Source of the DNA: Stercorarius parasiticus
Taxonomy: Eukaryota > Chordata > Aves > Charadriiformes > Stercorariidae
Assembly (NCBI GenBank): GCA_013396915.1
Contig: VWZL01001947.1
Coordinates: forward strand, 124,001 to 188,000
Reading direction: 5' to 3'
DNA: 64,000 nt
Numbering within the stretch: the stretch's first letter is position 1; each line of letters opens with the position of its first letter. This document shows, piece by piece, positions 57,932 through 64,000 of this stretch. Under the pieces are notes generated by a model. That model made no database searches. It saw only the letters and a list, made by a program, of their open reading frames with translations, and was not told the DNA's origin. The translations under genes were made by a program, and so were the position numbers.

Positions 57932-59749
57932 ACAGACACCTAACCTTCAACTGAATTCCACCACATAACTTTATTTGGGCTTTTATAGCCCTGCTTTATT
58001 GGAATAACAGAGAGTCCTCTGATTTTACACGGGGTGTTAAACATTCCTGAACTTCAAAAAATAGGGACATACTTGGTTGAATTCAAAAGGTGAAGAAAGT
58101 AAAGGATTTACTTCTGAATCTAAATGCTATTATCAGAGGAGACTTGTCTTTAACTTCTGATTCGTCCAAAACTATAAAACTTAAAGCTATAAAAATTTGA
58201 GCAGTCTGCATTTCTGGGTGTTTTGAAAGTGCTTTCAGATTGCTGCTCTGATAATCGTCCTGTTTTATTTCATGCATGCTCGAAACCTTTAATCAGTTCT
58301 AAAAATCTCAGTATTGTAGCTTTCTTGCCTTTTTTTTTTTTTTCAGGAAGAGGTTAAATATTTTCTTTACTTTTAAATGCTACTTCTGTGCGTTGAAGGT
58401 GAATTCCTGAATATGATAAGCTGTTCATGAGTTGAAGTTCTGCTTCACACACATGTAAGATGTTGAGGCTTGAACAGCGTTGTCTTGGAATTCTCTTGAA
58501 AATTGTTAATATACTGCAAACACTAATGCTTCCACTTAATAGAGAAGAGTTGTATGTCATCTGTACATGTGTGTTTCTGGGGCTGGGACAATTAGCTAGG
58601 TTTCTTTATATTATGTTAATGCGTATGATGGATGACAAAATGGTGTACTTTGGTATACTTGAAGTGGTTTCCATCCATTGTTCAGTAGTGCATTCGGTTC
58701 CTGTTATATTAATGTATGTGTTGCTTTGTAGCAATTTCAGTGAAACTTCTTATTTTGTAAAGTGGTATATTTTAGTTTTGTACACTGTATTTTGCAAAAT
58801 GTTGTGCTGAGAGTACTCTTGAGTTTCTGGGAGGTAAACTGCCTCCTAAGATTCTCATAAGTGCATCATTTGTCCGATGTGCCATACGTGAAGATTGTAA
58901 CTTCATCTGACTGGGGTACATGTATTGTTTTGATGCTCTTGAAATCAGGGGGGAAATAATTAGGGGGGAAAAAAGCCTTTCTAGAAAGGTTTTGCCCCTG
59001 CTTACTGCTTTATTAGTGGTGTAATAATTCAGATGTGTTCAATATGCTTTTTGGATTTGAACTGTTTAAATTCTCTCAGGAGAGTGGCTGTGTTAGAACA
59101 AGGAAGACTCCTTTGCTCTTTCACCTGTATCGATTATAATTGGATTAATTCTCTCTTTTACTGGACAAAGAAGCGCAATGAGGGAGAAAAAGTGTACCAC
59201 TGCTAGGAGGAGGACCAAATGGATAGATGCCTGAAAATCAGGTTGGATAAAGCGAAATTTAGGACCCATAAATGGCAATTTGAGGGGTAGAGCCTTGGGA
59301 AGAAATCTGCTTCCATGTGTTAGGTAGGGAGAGGTGACTAAAGACATTTCATGTTCGCTGCCTTCTGGCTGAATTAATTTCAGAAAAATGTTTGAGAGAA
59401 GGCCCATTGATTCTCTCCTCTGGCATTCCATAATTAATTATTCTGAACAGCTTCTCTATTGCCTGTCCTCTTTATTGTTTCTCTTTTTAATATTATTCCT
59501 ACTGTGTGCCTCTGTACAAAGCTACATTTGATACAACTGTGAAGTTTCAGGCTGTCCACAGGACTTTGGAGCCATTGTAGTAAAACTGGCCAATCTTGTT
59601 AAATTTCTCAAACCAACCCAATAAACTACGAGCAGCAGGCTAGACCTTAGTGCAATAGACTTCAGAAGGTCTTATTCACGGTTGTTCCCTCCTTTTCTGT
59701 TAAAAACTCAAGATTGAAAATGTTAAGGATGCAATTTCCATTAGTGGTT

Positions 59750-59843
59750 GGTGCGGGACCTAATTCTGTTCCTCTTGAAGGGTGGATATTGGCAAAACTC
59801 CCGCTGATTTCAAGAAAGCGGTACTAGGCTGGACCTTGCAAAG
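59750..59843 (+). repeat. Old amniote repeat remnant
   Basis: GGCAAAACTCCCGCTGATTTCAAGAAAGCGG, then ACTAGGCTGGACC, closely follows the old interspersed phrase 'ggcaaaactcccattgacttcaatgggagcaggattgggcc'. The preceding GTGCGGGACCTAATTCTGTT fits 'caggatctgatcctg'. It is the better preserved of the two such remnants in the window. Confidence 0.5.
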
Positions 59844-62800
59844 TTCTAAAAATTCTACCAAATTTCTATAATGTCAATTTTTCAAAAGTTATTTAAATCA
59901 ATTTTTTTAATTAAATATTTTCACCATTTGTGTAATTACCTGTCTTATTCTTTTACCTTCCCTTTTCCCATACAAACCTGAGAAAAGCCTACTTTCCTTA
60001 ACTGCCAGTGGAAACTCAATTTCTCCTCCACAGAGAGGGGTAAGAGTTGGCTGTGAGCAGTCTGCAGTTGTACAACACTCCCTCAGACTTGAGGAACTTG
60101 CTTTTGGTGTCAATATGTTTAAGTATAATTTGATTTTATTATCATCACACATTTTCTATAATTTTATATATTTTTATGAGGTTTTTTTCAAATGCAGTTG
60201 GGGTTTTTTTCTAGCTCTTACCTCTTACTGATTGCCTTAGAGCTTTCTCATGATCCTGCTGGATGATGTAACCCACTTTGAGAAACACTGACTGAGGTCA
60301 TTACTTTATGAATATATTACCCCAATTAGGAGTTTTAATGTGATGCTTTCAGCTTCAAGGGAGACCAGATTACAGGCCATCTGGCAAGGCAGAACATGCA
60401 TATGATGTGGGTAGCTAATACCGTAAGAACCTAAATGCTTACCCTGTGGTTCAGTAGCAACCTTTAGAGGGATGGCTGAAGGGATATTATTTGGTGGCCT
60501 GGGATGGAGGAGTTCCTTTCCTGCAGAATCCTTCTTACTGTGGTTTGGGAGACTCCAAAGATTTTTATTTTTTAGTTTATGCTGTTCACCCTTATAATCC
60601 TCACTGTGTTTGTGTACTCTACTTCAGGCGTCTAATTTGCTAACATTTACTAATTTTGCTAAATAATGTGGTTAGGAACTCAAGGCAATAACAAAAATAA
60701 CACAAACCTATTACTCCATTTTGTATATCTACAGGCAAAGTCATCACTTTCACATTTTTCCAATTCTTCTTGCAGGGTTTTCAACATTAGGCATTAAGTG
60801 GCTGAGATGCAAACATTTATGCTCTTAGAGCTTGTATTTGCGAACACTTTTAAGCTGATACAATCTCTGAAAGAATTGGTCCTGCTCTATTGCTACCTCT
60901 GGCCTTTTGTTCTGTCCCTGCAATGTTTTTGCTTATACTGGCATGAATGCTTGCATGGCCAGACAGTGAATCAGATCAGGGAACTGATTCGAGTTGAAAC
61001 TAATCCGGTGTGGAAAAAAAAAAAAAGTCGCTATTTGTTCTCCTTTCCACACCCCTCTTTATGCAAGCGAGAGAGGGAAGGTGACCTGGGGAGACGAATG
61101 AATAGCCAGGTGGAAGAGACGAGGGACAGCTGCTTTTCATGGTAGCGTTGGTTTAAAGGTATTTTGAAATGACACCCTTGAACTTTCATTGGTTCCGTGC
61201 CCTGTGCAGGCTTGCCAGGAAGCAGTTTTGACTCTGAGGCTGTGATTTCCAGGTGTGGTGGTGGTGCCAGCTGAAGCAGCAGTCATGGTTTGCTCTGGTT
61301 CCTGCCCTCCAGTTGTGAGGACGTGTAGTAAACACGGACAACGACGGGGCAGCACTCTGCATCCTGAGGTGTGTGAGTTGTCATTCCCCACCTCCTCTCC
61401 CTCCCCCCAGCCGCTCAGGTTTTCTGATCCAAATCATTCCATGGGATGTGTGTAGATGAATGGCTGCAAAGGTGATGGGAACAATAAAGGGAAACTTCTA
61501 CGTCTGACTTGACACGAAGAGTCTGAGGGAATCCTGGATCATAAGTTCTGCCTTGCCTTCAGCACCCTACGTATTCCTAAGTAATTTATCCCCTTTACTT
61601 CCAGTTCTTGTTTTCAGGCTCAGGAATAGCCCAGCAAGTGGTTGTTTTCTTCATTGCATTGATCTAGTTAACCTATAAAATAAGTACTCTCCTATTGGTA
61701 ATGTTTAGTGGCAAAAGTAATAGAAAGGTAGTGAATGATGGTATTTAAAAGATAAGGATGGGAAGGAATAGCTACTCCTAGCCCAGCAGTATTTCAGTCC
61801 ATCACATAATTTTCTTTTTGCCACTCTGGATTTTGCATTCAATATGATGATTTTTCTCCCTGCCCTTCACCCCCAGCACTTTTCTTCAAAAATGAATTGG
61901 ACATCTACTTTCTCTGCTTCTGCAGCTCTTCCCTACTTAGTTTTAACTGTCCACTCCGGAAGCATGAATGCACCTTTCCCACAGACTTTCTACCACGGTT
62001 TCATCCACAAAGAGGAAGAAAATTGAGTCAGAGTGCTGATAAAACATCAGGAAGCACAGAGGTAGAGGGATTTGTGTCTGCTTAGCTCAAGAATAGAATT
62101 CATTGGAGGTCCCCGTTTCCCCACTTGGTTTCCTTCCTTCTTAAAATTTCGAAGCCTAGCTGTTTGCTTACACTGTTTGACACTTAGAGCACAATACTTT
62201 AACTACGAGTATTCTATTTCTTGTTGTAATCTTAAAGGCTTTCATGCCAGTTTACTCCTGTGCGACTGATTTATTTAACACGGGGATTTTTTGTGGATAG
62301 ACTGACTCTTCTCTGCTCCAGCCTGGGACTCTAGTACATCTGCCTCTATGAAAGTATGCCAGATTGTATTTTCAGACAAGGAAGAAATCTGAAAATCCCA
62401 CCATGAGTCTGCAATTACTATTAGCTTGAGGGTGTGAGCCAAATGGTGTATCACGATCATAAATGTGTACTGTTTGTTCCCACAACCCATCACCATCTTC
62501 TAAGCAAGCAGTGACATGCAAGCGTTTGGGAAATAATCATGAAGACTCTTCACTGTCAGCAAACACAAATGGTGAAAACCCAAGTGCAGTATATATATTA
62601 TCTTGAATCTTATTTATAGGTACCTTCTCTGCCCCCTGGCTATCAGAAGGGATTAGAGTAATCTGGTGCATGCTGGCTACAGAAGGAGGGCTCGAGCAGT
62701 GAAGGCTCTGCATTAAAGATAGTTTTAGCTGCTGACTTTTATGTAAAGAGTATACTGGCATCTTTTTCTTAAGTCTTAGTTCTGATAGCCATAGCAGTAG

Positions 62801-64000
62801 AACATTTCCTACTTACCGGATAACGCAGAGCAAAATACTCAGAGTTTCTACTGCATTTGACTCTGAGATATATAAGCATATGCTACCCAATATCTAGAGG
62901 AAACTAATGTGCCATATGGGTAACATGTTCAATATTTCTTCATAAAAATCTCTGAATAAATATTTCTTGGAAATCTGTTCATGCTTGCACAGTATAGCTG
63001 GAAAACATTCTCATTTTATCTCATTACTCAAATTCAAGCACAGAATTATTTTATGGGAAAGCGAAGAAGGTGTCTGGAAGAGAGGAGGCATTTTTTGTGT
63101 GCGAGTTCTGTGGCAGGAGACAAACTGTAGAGAGCTCGGTTCAGAGCATACCCTGAATAACCTCATTTTCCTTCATGTCTCTCTTTAGGTCCCATATTCC
63201 GTCTTATTATGTGGTAGAATGTGATTTTCTTTGAGTATCCAGCAATGTTTTAGATCATTTTTAAGACACTATATATGTCATCTTGTTGGGCTGCAGTGTC
63301 TTAATGAAACTACTGTCTCTGTAATGTGCCATTCTTTATTTTTATGTACCTATTGAACAAATATATCAGTGTGAAATGATGTAATATTTGTTTGTGAATT
63401 CTTCCCCAAATTTTTGGATATGCATCGCTTTTCTTGTTTGAGTTTGAATTGTAAGTATTTTAAAAAGCGGGGGGGAAAAGGAATAAGGGGAAAAAAAAAT
63501 GCTTTCAGAAAGCCTCTGGTATGTAAACAGTAAAGTGTGTTCCTTAAGCCAGTCTAGTAATACTTGGCGCTTCGCCCTGAAACTAGTGCTAGTGCATTTG
63601 CTTCTTTGCTGTTCGTTAAGACTTGCATCTCGGTTGCCTGCAATATATTTATGCCAGTTGAAGTACAATGAAGTAATATTTGCAGGAAAAGTACTGGAGA
63701 TTTGAAAGCCAGTTTGTTTATCAAGAAACGTGGGATATACTTGCAGAATAAACATACCCATAGTGATTACGTACTATTGTTGATAAAGTTGCTTTCACCA
63801 CCCACCACTGAGCTAACTTGCGTCATCCTGTGATGGTTGATATCAGACACCATTTCTCCTCTTCTGATGTTTATGTGTCAAAGGGTTGTTGATTGTGTTT
63901 GTGCCGTCTTGAGACTTTTTTGTGCGAGATACCATTGAAACCTTGATTCTCTGTGGCTGTGGCTGGCCCCAGTTCAGCTTACCTGCTCAGGAGCTCGCCC

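Larger units (their letters stand above)
55927..64000 (+). other. WWC2: WWC2 intron 2 (5' part, runs off the window)
   Basis: This begins with the strong donor GTAAGT. No exon encoding the expected continuation (TTQIEDPR-type sequence and the coiled coil) is found before 64,000, so the intron is longer than 8 kb. Apart from CR1 copy 8, a G-run at about 56,335-56,342, poly-T at about 58,330, poly-A at about 61,015 and an old repeat at 59,750, I recognise nothing. Small open frames on both strands lack protein signatures. Confidence 0.85.

Noticed and set aside
60798..61145. 115-codon ORF in intron 2
   Set aside because: It has no similarity to WWC2 exon 3, no splice sites in suitable phase and no domain; it crosses a poly-A run.
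1..64000. tRNA, rRNA, snRNA genes or CRISPR arrays
   Set aside because: No cloverleaf with intact A and B boxes, no known small RNA sequence and no regularly spaced direct repeats were seen.

Overview
This is vertebrate, almost certainly bird, nuclear DNA. Two lines of evidence support that: (1) at least ten pieces of CR1 LINE retrotransposons, several ending in the avian-type 3' tail with ATTCTATGATTCTATGA-like words and a CTTCCAACCC motif; (2) two well-formed exons of WWC2, a vertebrate WW- and C2-domain scaffold of the Hippo growth-control pathway. There is no operon structure. The coding sequence I can support totals 241 bases in 64,000.

Layout. Bases 1 to about 20,550 are upstream flank. 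I find no convincing exon of another host gene there, although one 65-base stretch at 16,239 sits behind an excellent splice acceptor and looks exon-like. The flank carries a CR1 cluster (8,860-15,618), a (GGGAC)n tract at 4,095 and a few old SINE-like remnants. A pyrimidine-rich minisatellite (20,563-20,777) leads into a CpG-island promoter (about 20,760-21,900). The core of that promoter, 21,003-21,093, packs together a 14-bp palindrome, two TEAD-type GGAATG sites, two ATGCTAAT elements one helical turn apart and overlapping NotI-type GC sequence. WWC2 exon 1 coding sequence is 21,360-21,490 (start codon and all of WW domain 1). It is preceded by two possible short upstream ORFs.

Intron 1 runs 21,491-55,816 (34,326 bases). 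It holds CR1 fragments in both orientations, homopolymer and dinucleotide tracts, old SINE-like remnants and a 12-N gap inside a poly-G run. Exon 2 (55,817-55,926) encodes most of WW domain 2. Intron 2 starts at 55,927, contains one CR1 copy at 57,219-57,931 and continues past the end of the window. The other WWC2 exons (coiled coil, C2 domain, aPKC-binding and PDZ-binding tail of the family) are outside.

I did not find a new gene system. The most worthwhile signals are the paired TEAD sites in the promoter of a gene that itself acts upstream of YAP/TEAD, the 11-bp-phased ATGCTAAT repeat, the upstream ORF overlapping the WWC2 start codon, the orphan exon-like block at 16,239, and an assembly gap whose length does not fit the CR1 copy it interrupts.
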